64,000 nt of DNA from Frankia sp. QA3 (lineage in GTDB: Bacteria; Actinomycetota; Actinomycetes; Frankiales; Frankiaceae): contig NZ_CM001489.1 of assembly GCF_000262465.1 (NCBI RefSeq), forward strand, positions 1,089,781 through 1,153,780, read 5' to 3'. The notes under the pieces were generated by a model, which made no database searches, was not told the DNA's origin, and saw nothing but the letters and a program-made list of their open reading frames with translations. Below, in pieces: positions 1 to 7,637 of this stretch; position 1 is the first letter of the stretch; each line of letters opens with the position of its first letter. The translations under genes and the position numbers were made by a program.

Positions 1-193
1 CCTCCACGAACAAGGCGCTTCGCACGGCGGCGACCCGGCCGGTCAGCCGGCACACCCTCGCGATCAGTCCGTCCAGCTCTCCGTCGGACAGCTGCCAGGC
101 CTGTGCGGCCAGCAGCCCGTCGAGCTGGCGGGAGATCGTGGCGAGGCGGGCTGGCGGGTCAGGGCCGTCCCCGAGGTCGTCGTCGAAAACCAT
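1..193 (-). CDS. Partial DUF222/HNH endonuclease-type protein (N-terminus)
   Basis: The 5' end of a minus-strand gene that runs off the left edge; 64 residues are visible, starting MVFDDDLGDG. The segment with 'ISRQLDGLLAAQAW' and 'LDGLIARVCRLTGRVAAVRS' is a helical region typical of the start of actinobacterial DUF222 (13E12-repeat) proteins, which usually carry a C-terminal HNH nuclease domain. The nuclease part is outside the window, so the family call rests on the N-terminal helices only and is tentative. Confidence 0.5.
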   Translation of the reverse strand, partial: MVFDDDLGDGPDPPARLATISRQLDGLLAAQAWQLSDGELDGLIARVCRLTGRVAAVRSALFVE

Positions 194-601
194 GGGTCAA
201 CGGTAGAACAACCCACACCGAATGTCGAACACATGTTCGTATACTGTGAGCGGAGACGACACGGGAACCAACTCGCACCTCACACGTCCGATCGAACGAC
301 GCCGACCACAACCAGATCCGGCCGCCATACCCTTTGCAGTCCATGGGCGGCACCGGCTCTCGACGGGTGCACTGGCGCCGAGTTCTCGGGTAGCGATCCA
401 GAAAGGGCAACCGTGGCGGCAGCCGGCGTCGGCGGCAGCAGTCGTTGGCTGGCAGTCGTTGGCTGGCAGTCGTTGGCCGGCAGTCGTTGGCTGGCAGAAG
501 ACACAGGAGGGGGCGCGGGCGTGCAGGCGGCGCGGACGAGAGAACGTCGGCGTGGCCGGGGAGGTGGACGGCCGTCCACCTCCCCGGCTCAGGCAGTGCG
601 A
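194..601. other. Intergenic stretch with a short tandem repeat
   Basis: About 400 bases separate the leftmost gene from the left end of the IS element. Open frames here are arginine/proline-rich shadows without family signal. The only structure seen is the 14-bp tandem repeat at 441-496. Confidence 0.6.
441..496. repeat. 14-bp tandem repeat, 4 copies
   Basis: Unit GTCGTTGGCTGGCA occurs four times in direct succession; the third copy has one change (C for T). It is not in a supported gene. Confidence 0.9.
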
Positions 602-1476
602 CTAGGGCCCGTATCTGGTTGTGGTCTGCTGGGGGGATTCGTCCAGTGGTGGGACACGGGTGTCTTCGCGGCCTTCCTGGAGGGCATGATCGCCGGGGCG
701 GCGAAGCGGGACGCTGTGAACCTGTCGCTGGTCGGTGTGGACTCGACGACCGCCAGGGCTCATCACGACGCTGCGGGGATGCACCTGCCGGCCGAGGTGA
801 TCGGCGCGTTGGAGAAGGCCGCCGCCGAGGAGGAGCAGGCCCGGGAAAGGGGGGCGGCACGCAGGAACAAGACGGGCACAACGACGCGGACGCCCCCGGA
901 CGGGAGCAGCGCCGGCGCCTGCGGGCCCGACACAAGGTCCGGCTGACCGCGGTATTACTGGGGCCGGTCGAGGGGCGGGCTGACCAGCAAGGTCCATCCT
1001 GCCGCGGATCGCAGGTGCCGGCCGTTGGGGTTCGTGGTGACCGCGGGGCAGGCCGCGGACAGCCCGCAGTTCGTCGCCGTGCTGGAGACCGTCCGCGTGC
1101 ATGGGCCGGTCGGCCGTCCCCGGACCCGTTCCGGCGCGGTCGCCGGGGACAAGGCTTCCTCGTCTCGTGGTAACCGCGGCTACCTGCACCGACGTGGTGT
1201 CACCGCGGTCATCCCGGAGAAGACCGACCAGGCCGCGAACCGCACGCGCAAGGGCAGCAAGGGCGGGTGGCCCGTCCGCTACGACGCCGAGTTGTACAAG
1301 GAACGGAACACCGTCGAACGTCTGATCAACAAGATGAAGGCCTGGCGAGGCATCGCCACCCGCTACGACCGGACCCCGGGTAGCTATCTCGCCGGGCTCC
1401 ACCTCCGCGCCTCCCTGATCTGGATCAAGGAACTCGCCCGGACCACCCCTTGATCGCGACCAGATACGCGGCCTAG
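602..1476 (+). mobile_element. Degenerate IS5-like (IS427-type) insertion sequence
   Basis: The element has imperfect terminal inverted repeats: left arm 602-626 and right arm 1452-1476 match at 20 of 25 positions when one is reverse-complemented, and both end in CTAG, as IS427-group elements often do. At about 875 bp the length is close to the family norm, but the transposase inside lacks its N-terminus and has two frameshifts, so the element is unlikely to move by itself. Its right end lies at the 3' end of the broken MFS gene and may have truncated it. Confidence 0.75.
635..1453 (+). pseudogene. IS5-family transposase, N-terminally deleted and frameshifted
   Basis: Three segments in two frames rebuild most of an IS5-type DDE transposase. 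The first contains VQWWDTGVFAAFLEGM and the first catalytic-Asp motif VDSTTARAHHDAAG. The frame then changes near 845-850 and again near 955-964. The last part holds LGFVVTAGQAADSPQF, the second Asp region (VAGDKASSSRGNRGYL), and YKERNTVERLINKMKAWRG carrying the conserved Glu, and ends with ASLIWIKELARTTP. About 60-75 N-terminal residues that normally precede VQWxDTGVF are missing, so an internal deletion joins the left terminal repeat almost directly to the core. Confidence 0.8.
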
Positions 1477-1604
1477 GGGATTCGTACCGTCGGCGTGTCC
1501 AGGTAGATGCCCGCCCGGTCGGATGGCCGCATCCGTCCTGCCGGCAGGACGCCCTCTGCCGGCAGGACGCCCTTGGCAGGACGCCCTCGGTGGGGCGACT
1601 GCTC

Positions 1605-2690
1605 TCAACCGGATCGCTGATCTCCGTCGAATGGCTGCTTCCTGCCGGAGTCGCGCCGCCGTCGGTGATGGCACCGCCACCGGCGGTGAGGCCGTCGGTG
1701 GTGGTGAGGCCGTCGGTGGGACCGTCGGTGGTGGGGCCGTCGGCGGCCTCGGCGGCGAGCAGCGTCTCGACGTGGACGTACCTCGCGCCCCGCAGCAGGG
1801 AGGCGACCGCCGCGATCAGCGGCATCGCGATGGCCAGCGAGAACACGATGACCAGGCCGTGGTGGAACGGCGAGGCGATCAGGTGCGGGAAGAACTCCTT
1901 GCCGGTCAGCGCCTGCGCGTGCGATGCGGGGAGCTGGTGCAGGGTGTCGTCGCCGAGCAGGTTCTGCATCGGGTTGTAGCCGAGGAAGGCGGCGAACAGG
2001 CCGCCGACCGGCGGCAGGTTCGCCACCCGGTCGGTGACGTCGGCGGGCACGCCCTGCGCGGCCAGCCCGCTGTGCAGCGAGTGCGGCAGCGTCGAGGACA
2101 GCCCGGCGATCATCAGGGAGAAGAACAGGCCGATCGAGAGAACCTGGCCGGAGTTCATGAACGCCGCGCGCATCCCGGAGGCACCGCCGCGGGTCGCCGC
2201 GGGCACGGCGTTCATCACCGCGGTCGTGTTCGGCGCGGAGAACAGGCCCGAGCCGATCCCGTTGAGGACCAGCAGCGCCGCGAACGCCGGGTAGCTGAAG
2301 TTCGTCGGCAACAGCAGCAGGCCGACGAAGGTCGCCGCGACCAGCGCCAGGCCGCCGGTGGCGAAGGCGCGGGCGCCGAACCGGTCGGACAGCAAGCCCG
2401 ACACCGGGCCCGCCACCAGGAACCCGATCGTCAGCGGCAGCAGGTAGATGCCCGCCCACAACGGCATGTCGACGTAGTCGTAGCCATGCAGCGGCAGCCA
2501 GATCCCCAGTAATCAGATGATCAGCATGCCGCCGCGGGCGATCGAGGACAGCAGGACTGCCGTGTTCCCGGCGGTGAACGCCCGGATCCGGAGCAGCGCC
2601 AGGTTGAACATCGGCTGCGCGGTGCGCCGTTCGATTGAGGGGCCTACGTTGCGCTGGGTCGGGCCGGCCGGCGTGTCCCGCGTCCACGCC
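1605..2690 (-). pseudogene. MFS (DHA2-type) drug exporter, broken remnant
   Basis: The minus strand encodes the C-terminal half of a major-facilitator multidrug exporter: RRTAQPMFNLALLRIRAFTA, then LGIWLPLHGYDYVD, MPLWAGIYLLPLTIGFLVAG, GPVSGLLSDRFGARAF and several further membrane helices to about 1745. An in-frame TGA at 2513-2515 sits where relatives would be expected to read through, probably at a Trp codon. The N-terminal helices are absent upstream of about 2690. At the 3' end the frame runs through a Thr/Asp/Gly-rich tail and short repeats into the IS element without a native stop. Truncated at both ends and interrupted, it is not expected to make a transporter. Confidence 0.75.
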
Positions 2691-2807
2691 AGATAGTTGC
2701 TTGACTGACGCTAACAAGTTGCCCGGCGCTCGGTATTTCCACCGCGGCCAACGGTTAACGGCCCGAAGCGGCGCACGGCGACGCCCCGTCGTCCTACATT
2801 GCTCGCT

Positions 2808-2903
2808 GGACGGATCACGGCTCGTCCGGACGGATCACGGCTCGTCCGGACGGATCACGGCTCGTCTGGACGGATCACGGCTCGTCTGGACGGATCACGG
2901 CTC
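2808..2903. repeat. 20-bp tandem repeat, about 5 copies
   Basis: Unit GGACGGATCACGGCTCGTCC (last base C or T) is repeated four times plus a 16-bp partial copy, ending 42 bases before the start of the alpha/beta hydrolase. It occupies the region where that gene's promoter would be expected. Confidence 0.9.
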
Positions 2904-2945
2904 AGCACAGCCATCCGAAGGCCGGCGTGAGGGGAGCGAGGCGAC

Positions 2946-3890
2946 GTGGCGACCGATGTCGAGAGCACGTTGGCGGCCGACGACTACGACGAGTTCGGAC
3001 TGCTGCACGAGAACGCCGAGGAACTGGGCCTGCCGTTCGCCGGCCGGCCCGACGTCAGCCGCGGCTACGTCGACCTGGCGGCCGACCGGCGGCTGAGCTA
3101 CATCCGCTGGGGCACCGCCGCTCCCGAGGTGGTGTTCCTGCACGGCGGCGCGCAGAACGCCCACACCTGGGACTACGTGGCGCTCGCGCTGGGTCGGCCC
3201 GCGGTGGCGTTCGACCTGCCCGGCCACGGCCGGTCGTCCTGGCGCGCCGACCGCGACTACGGCCCGTGGCGCAACGTGGAGGCGCTGGCGACCGCCCTGC
3301 CGGCCGTGGCGCCGAACGCGGCGGTCGTGGTGGGCATGTCGCTCGGCGGCCTGACCGTCACCCATCTGGCCGCCACCCGTCCCGACCTGTGCCGCCGGGC
3401 GGTGATCGTCGACGTCACCCCGCAGGTCAACGACCCGAGCCGGACGATGACGACGGCCGAGCGCGGCTCGGTGGCGCTCGTCAGCGGGCCGCCGACCTAC
3501 GCCTCGTTCGAGGAGATGGCCGACGCCGCGGTGGCGCTCAGCCCGCTGCGGGCCGCCGCCGGGGTGCGCCGCGGAGTGCGCCACAACGCCCGCCGGCTGC
3601 CGGACGGCCGCTGGTCGTGGCGGTACGACCTGTTCGGCCCGCCCCCGCCGGGCACCCCGGACTGGCTCGACTTCACCTCGCTGTGGGACGAGGTCGACAC
3701 GATCACCGTGCCGACGCTGCTCGTGCGCGGCGGTGAGTCGAAGTACGTCCACGACGCCGACGTCGCCGAGTTCCGTCGCCGCCTGCCGGCCCTGCGTTAC
3801 GCCGTCGTCGACGGCGCCGGCCACGCGGTGCAGAGCGACCGCCCGCTGGAGCTCGTCGCGCTGATCCGCGACTTCGCCTTCCCGGCCTGA
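2946..3890 (+). CDS. Alpha/beta-fold hydrolase
   Basis: A 314-residue alpha/beta hydrolase with a GTG start preceded by GGGAGCGAGG. Visible family features are the oxyanion-loop HGG at 66-68, the nucleophile elbow GMSLGG with Ser132, and the histidine loop DGAGHAVQ with His293. The acid is probably in the GGESKYVHD stretch (about 262-270). The first 40 residues are an extra N-terminal extension rich in acidic residues. No signal peptide is seen, so it should be cytoplasmic. The substrate cannot be read from sequence; esterase, lactonase or C-C hydrolase activity are all possible. It stands alone, with an HxlR regulator converging on its 3' end. Confidence 0.85.
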   Translation: MATDVESTLAADDYDEFGLLHENAEELGLPFAGRPDVSRGYVDLAADRRLSYIRWGTAAPEVVFLHGGAQNAHTWDYVALALGRPAVAFDLPGHGRSSWRADRDYGPWRNVEALATALPAVAPNAAVVVGMSLGGLTVTHLAATRPDLCRRAVIVDVTPQVNDPSRTMTTAERGSVALVSGPPTYASFEEMADAAVALSPLRAAAGVRRGVRHNARRLPDGRWSWRYDLFGPPPPGTPDWLDFTSLWDEVDTITVPTLLVRGGESKYVHDADVAEFRRRLPALRYAVVDGAGHAVQSDRPLELVALIRDFAFPA

Positions 3891-3954
3891 CCGCCCCCGC
3901 CGCCCCGGGCGAGCCCCCGGTCGGCCCCCGGGCCGGCTCCGGCTCGGCTCCGGG

Positions 3955-4296
3955 TCAGTGCCCGGCCGGGGCGGCGTCGCCGAGCAGGTTCGTCCGCCCC
4001 CAGCGGCCGAGGGGCGCCAGCGCCTCGTTGAGGGAGTAGCCGAGGGGAGTCAGCGAGTACTCGACCCGGGGCGGCACCTCGTCGAAGGCCTCGCGGTGCA
4101 CGATGCCGTCCTCCTCCAGCTCGCGCAGGTGCGACGCGAGCACCTTCTCCGTGACCCCCGTCAGCTCCCGGCGCAACTCGCCGAAGCGGCACGCCCGCTC
4201 GTGCAGCGCCCACAGGATGAGCACCTTCCAGCGTCCGCCGATCACGTCCATGGCCGCGTCGATGCCGCAGACGTACGCCCCGGGCCGTCGTGTCAT
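3955..4296 (-). CDS. HxlR-family transcriptional regulator
   Basis: A 113-residue winged-helix regulator of the HxlR/DUF24 family, usual length. It has the family opening with a cysteine near the N-terminus (YVCGIDAAMDVIGGRWKVLILW, Cys10), then FGELRRELTGVTEKVLASHLRELEEDGIV (recognition region) and VEYSLTPLGYSL (wing). In some relatives the N-terminal Cys senses redox or electrophile stress; whether it does here is inference. The gene is divergent from the imine-reductase-like gene at 4401, and a perfect palindrome sits between them at 4325-4344, so it probably controls that neighbour and itself. Confidence 0.9.
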   Translation of the reverse strand: MTRRPGAYVCGIDAAMDVIGGRWKVLILWALHERACRFGELRRELTGVTEKVLASHLRELEEDGIVHREAFDEVPPRVEYSLTPLGYSLNEALAPLGRWGRTNLLGDAAPAGH

Positions 4297-4324
4297 GGCG
4301 ATGGCGCGCCCCCTTCACCCAGGT

Positions 4325-4344
4325 CACTCACCCGGGGGTGAGTG
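4325..4344. promoter_or_regulatory. Perfect 9-2-9 inverted repeat, likely HxlR operator
   Basis: CACTCACCC-GG-GGGTGAGTG lies 28 bp upstream of the HxlR start and 56 bp upstream of the divergent reductase gene. A smaller palindrome CACTT-CA-AAGTG follows at 4348-4359. Position and symmetry suit a dimeric winged-helix repressor or activator controlling both directions. Confidence 0.6.
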
Positions 4345-4400
4345 CCCACTTCAAAGTGCGTACTTGAGCGCTTCGTCGACCCCGCGCAAGCCTAATCGCC

Positions 4401-5381
4401 ATGACCGACCCCGCTCCTCGCAATGACCGTCCCCGCGACGTCGACGGTCCCCACCATGTCGTCGACGACCGTCCCCCCAACGGCTCCCGCGGAAGGGCCC
4501 GGCAGCCCGACCGCGGCGAGCCGGCGCCGCTGGCCGTTCTCGGGCTCGGCGCGATGGGCACCGCGCTTGCCCGGACCTGGCTCGCCGCCGGCCACCCGAC
4601 CACGGTCTGGAACCGGACCCGCGCACGGGCGGAGCCGCTCGTCGCCGAGGGCGCGACGCTTGCCGACACGGCCGCCGAGGCGGTGGCCGCGACCCCCCTG
4701 ATCGTGGTCTGCCTGCTCGACGACGCCTCGGTCGGTGCGGCCCTGGCTGACGCCGAGCTCGCGGGTCGGGACCTGGTCAACCTCACCACCGGCTCCCCGG
4801 CGCAGGCCCGTGCCCGTGCCGCGTGGGCGCACGAGCGCGGCGCCCGCTACCTCGACGGCGGGATCATGGCGGTGCCCCCGATGGTCGGCAGCTCGCCGAC
4901 TCGGGGTTACGTGTTCTACAGCGGTTCGCGGGCGCTGTTCGACGACCGCGGCCGGACGCTGGCCGTGCCGCTCGACCCCCGCTACGTCGGCGCGGACCCC
5001 GGGCTCGCGGCCCTGCACGACGTCGCGCTGCTCAGCGCGATGACCGGGATGTTCGCCGGCATCTCCCACGCGTTCGCCCTGATCCGCGCGGCCGGCGTCC
5101 CCGCGCGCCCGTTCGCCCCCCTGCTCGTCGAGTGGCTGCGGGCGATGGCAACCAGCGCGTCGGCCACGGCCGAGCACCTGGACAGCGGCGACTACACGAC
5201 GGGCGTGATGTCCAACCTGGCCATGCAGGTGGCGGGCAACGCGACGCTGCTGCGCACCGCCGCGGAGCTCGGGGTCGACGCCGAGCTGCTCACGCCGTAC
5301 ATGGCGGCGATGCAGCGCCGCCTCGCGGACGGTCACGCCGACGAGGGTGTCACCGGCGTGATCGACCAGCTCCTGTCCTGA
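4401..5381 (+). CDS. Imine reductase-like / 3-hydroxyisobutyrate dehydrogenase-family NAD(P)H oxidoreductase
   Basis: A 326-residue protein with a Rossmann domain after a disordered N-terminal extension of about 40 residues. The dinucleotide motif is LGLGAMG (about 48-54), followed by VWNRTRARAE, which contains an Arg that often selects NADPH. LVNLTTGSPAQA and YLDGGIMAVPPMVG are in the positions of the substrate-side motifs of imine reductases and beta-hydroxyacid dehydrogenases. The helical C-terminal domain (about 200-326) includes GDYTTGVMSNLAMQ, similar to the reductive-aminase-like C-terminal domain. It probably reduces an imine or aldehyde; the substrate is unknown. An internal start after the charged leader is possible. 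Divergent from and probably controlled by the HxlR protein. Confidence 0.8.
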   Translation: MTDPAPRNDRPRDVDGPHHVVDDRPPNGSRGRARQPDRGEPAPLAVLGLGAMGTALARTWLAAGHPTTVWNRTRARAEPLVAEGATLADTAAEAVAATPLIVVCLLDDASVGAALADAELAGRDLVNLTTGSPAQARARAAWAHERGARYLDGGIMAVPPMVGSSPTRGYVFYSGSRALFDDRGRTLAVPLDPRYVGADPGLAALHDVALLSAMTGMFAGISHAFALIRAAGVPARPFAPLLVEWLRAMATSASATAEHLDSGDYTTGVMSNLAMQVAGNATLLRTAAELGVDAELLTPYMAAMQRRLADGHADEGVTGVIDQLLS

Positions 5382-5475
5382 CCGGTGGTCAGGACCACAG
5401 CCGCGGGCGTCCGGCGTGCCCGTGGTCGATGTCACCCAGCGCAGCGGGATCGTGGAGGGTAGATTCATCATTTGG

Positions 5476-5490
5476 CTTTACTGTGTAAAG
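5476..5490. promoter_or_regulatory. Palindrome CTTTAC-TGT-GTAAAG
   Basis: A perfect 6-3-6 inverted repeat in a locally AT-richer stretch, 82 bases upstream of the DUF2889 gene start. It looks like a repressor operator; the regulator is unknown. Confidence 0.45.
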
Positions 5491-5572
5491 GGTGACGGGT
5501 TATGCCGCGGGCGCGGCCCACGTGGGCGGTGCGCCGTCGCGGCATGCCGCCCGACAGGGCTCGGAGGTCCAG

Positions 5573-6643
5573 ATGCCGTCTCCCGTACGACCGCTGCCGG
5601 CGCTCGCCGACCTGGTCCCACCGCCGGACAGCCCGCACCGCGGCGCCCCGCGGCGCGTGCCCGGATCGGTGCGGCGCACGAGCCACCTCAACGCGACCTG
5701 GCCCGATGGCTTCGGGTCCCCGATGCACCTGCACGCCGGCGCCCGCGATCTCGTGACCGGGCGTGACCGGCAGGCGACCGTGGTCGATTCCGCGCAGTTG
5801 CGCGTCACCGTCGACGGCACCCGGACGCTGCGCTCCCTGACCAGTGTGCCCCCACGCAGGGCCCTGTCCGGGCTGGTCGGTCACGGCGGCGGCCGTGGCT
5901 ACCGCGCCCGCGTGCGGGAACTGGTCCCCGAGGACGTCGCCACCGGATCGCCGTTGCACTTCCTGCTCGACGACATGCCCGGTGCGACCCTGGTGGGGCC
6001 GATCGCCTGGCGGCTGTGGCCCCGCGAGCAGGAGAAGCTGGTGAGGTTCGCCGCGGCGACGCACGCCGCCCGGGTCGCCGCGATGCGGGAGGTCTGCTCG
6101 GGATGGCGGGTCGACGGCGGCCCCCTGGAGCGGCTGTCCCAGGGCGACGAACTGCAGCAGAACCTGGTGCCCGCCCATCCCCTGGAACAGCCCGACGACC
6201 CGCTGGCCTGGCACCGGATCCCGGCGCCGCCCGGCGACTCGGCGATGTTCCGCCGCCGGCGCCGGGTCGATGTGATCGCGCCCGAGCCCGGGGCGTCGCA
6301 GGGCGTCCTGACCGTCGACTCGATGTTCCGGGACAGCATGTGGAGCCCGCAGGGCGTGGAGACGGTCGTGCACGAGTACGGCGTGCACGCCACCGTGGAC
6401 CCGGCCACCCTGCGGCTCGTCGGGATCCACGCGGACCCGCGGGTGCTGCCCTTCGAAACCTGCCCCTCGGCCGCCGGCAACGTGGACCTGCTGCTCGGCG
6501 AGCCGGTGGGGACGCTGCGGGCTCGGGTCATCGAACTCGTCGCCGGCACCGACGGCTGCACGCACCTCAACGACGCGCTGCGGGCGCTCGCCGAGGTTCC
6601 CGTCCTCGTCGACCGGCTCGTCACCACCGGCCGGATCGACTGA
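5573..6643 (+). CDS. DUF2889 domain protein
   Basis: A 356-residue protein of unknown function. The ATG at 5573 is chosen because GGAGGT lies 4 bases upstream; an earlier in-frame ATG at 5492 has no such site. It has the DUF2889 pattern: VRRTSHLNATWPDGFGSPMHLHAGARDL at the start, a central immunoglobulin-like beta-rich stretch, and a C-terminal block with FETCPSAAGNVDLLLGEPVG and LVAGTDGCTHLNDALRALAEV, including conserved Cys and His residues that could bind metal. No membrane segment is visible. The stop codon lies inside a 17-bp tandem duplication. Confidence 0.75.
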   Translation: MPSPVRPLPALADLVPPPDSPHRGAPRRVPGSVRRTSHLNATWPDGFGSPMHLHAGARDLVTGRDRQATVVDSAQLRVTVDGTRTLRSLTSVPPRRALSGLVGHGGGRGYRARVRELVPEDVATGSPLHFLLDDMPGATLVGPIAWRLWPREQEKLVRFAAATHAARVAAMREVCSGWRVDGGPLERLSQGDELQQNLVPAHPLEQPDDPLAWHRIPAPPGDSAMFRRRRRVDVIAPEPGASQGVLTVDSMFRDSMWSPQGVETVVHEYGVHATVDPATLRLVGIHADPRVLPFETCPSAAGNVDLLLGEPVGTLRARVIELVAGTDGCTHLNDALRALAEVPVLVDRLVTTGRID

Positions 6644-6662
6644 CCGGCCGGATCGACTGACC
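6629..6662. repeat. 17-bp direct duplication covering a stop codon
   Basis: GGCCGGATCGACTGACC occurs twice, back to back. The first copy contains the last codons and TGA of the DUF2889 gene. Confidence 0.9.
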
Positions 6663-6784
6663 GGCCGGGCGTCGGATGGTCGTCCGGCCACCCGGGCCGC
6701 CGGATTTATACTGGCCGCGGGGCGTTCCCCGCGGTGGTGGGATGGTGGCGGCGCCCGGCGACGTCGACGTGTTCGGGTGGTGAG

Positions 6785-7480
6785 GTGGCGGCACGTGCCC
6801 GTCCGGCTGCGGCGCGCGGCGCGCAGGCGCCCGGCGTGTCGGCCGGTGCGGTGCGGGCACTGGGGGTCGACGACATCGTCGCCGCCGCCCTGCGCGTCGG
6901 GACGAGCCGGGGGTTCGAGGCGCTGACCATGCGCGCGCTCGCCGAGGAGCTCGGGGTGTCCGCCATGGCTGCCTACCACCACGTGCCCAGCAAGGACGCG
7001 CTGGTCGACCTGGTCATCGACGCGGTCCTCGCCGACGTCGAGATCCCCCCGCCCGACCTCGGCGACTGGGACGTGCGCCTGCGCGAGCTGCGCCGGCGCT
7101 CCGCCGCGGCGCTGGAGGCGTGGCCGGGCGTCGACGCGCTGGTCTTCGGCCGCCCGCCCACCACCCAGGGCTGGCGCCTCATGGACGGCTACCTCCAGAT
7201 CCTGCTGGACGCCGGCCTCACGCCGAAGAACGCGCTGCTCGGCTTCAACGTCCTGCACGACTACGGCATGGCCCGGTCGATCATCCAGCGCCGGCTGCGC
7301 GAGGGCGCGGACGCCGGCGTCCCGAGCGACCGGCCCGCGCAGTTGCCGGCGCTCGGCCGGGTGGAGGCGATGTGGTCGCAGATCCACGAACACGACCTCA
7401 CCGCCTTCGCCGACACCCTCATCGTCGACGGCCTGCGCGCACTGCTGTCCCGGCAACGCGCCGCCGCCGACACCCCCTGA
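6785..7480 (+). CDS. TetR-family regulator
   Basis: A TetR-type repressor of about 231 residues from the GTG at 6785; an in-frame ATG at 6734 would add 17 unlikely residues. The N-terminal HTH is clear: IVAAALRVGTSRGFEALTMRALAEELGVSAMAAYHHVPSKDALVDLVID. The C-terminal domain resembles TetR_C (tetracycline-repressor-like), with VFGRPPTTQGWRLMDGYLQILLDAG and a helix pair near the end. The ligand is unknown. It follows the DUF2889 gene and is separated from the convergent glycosyltransferase gene by a strong hairpin. Confidence 0.88.
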   Translation: MAARARPAAARGAQAPGVSAGAVRALGVDDIVAAALRVGTSRGFEALTMRALAEELGVSAMAAYHHVPSKDALVDLVIDAVLADVEIPPPDLGDWDVRLRELRRRSAAALEAWPGVDALVFGRPPTTQGWRLMDGYLQILLDAGLTPKNALLGFNVLHDYGMARSIIQRRLREGADAGVPSDRPAQLPALGRVEAMWSQIHEHDLTAFADTLIVDGLRALLSRQRAAADTP

Positions 7481-7504
7481 CCGGCCCGCCCTCCCGACCG
7501 GCCT

Positions 7505-7559
7505 CCCTGCTTAGCCGGAGGGATAAATCGGGCACGAAACTCTCCGGATAAGCAGGGAC
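7505..7559. terminator. Bidirectional hairpin between convergent genes
   Basis: Two 17-bp arms (7505-7521 and 7543-7559, one mismatch) around a 21-base loop lie between the TetR gene and the convergent GT39 gene. A stem this long between convergent stops is best read as a shared terminator; there is no T-tract. Confidence 0.7.
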
Positions 7560-7637
7560 GGGTAAGCGGCGAGCCGGCCCAGGCGGGCCACGGCGGCGGC
7601 GGACCCGGCAGGGCCCGTCGCCGCCGTGGCGGGCGCG

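Noticed and set aside
2808..2903. Possible CRISPR array in the 20-bp repeats
   Set aside because: Units are directly adjacent with no spacers, and no cas genes are nearby. The same holds for the other tandem arrays.
5468..7456. 662-codon minus-strand frame across the DUF2889 and TetR genes
   Set aside because: It runs antisense to two well-supported genes and crosses their intergenic region; this is a normal artefact of GC above 70%.
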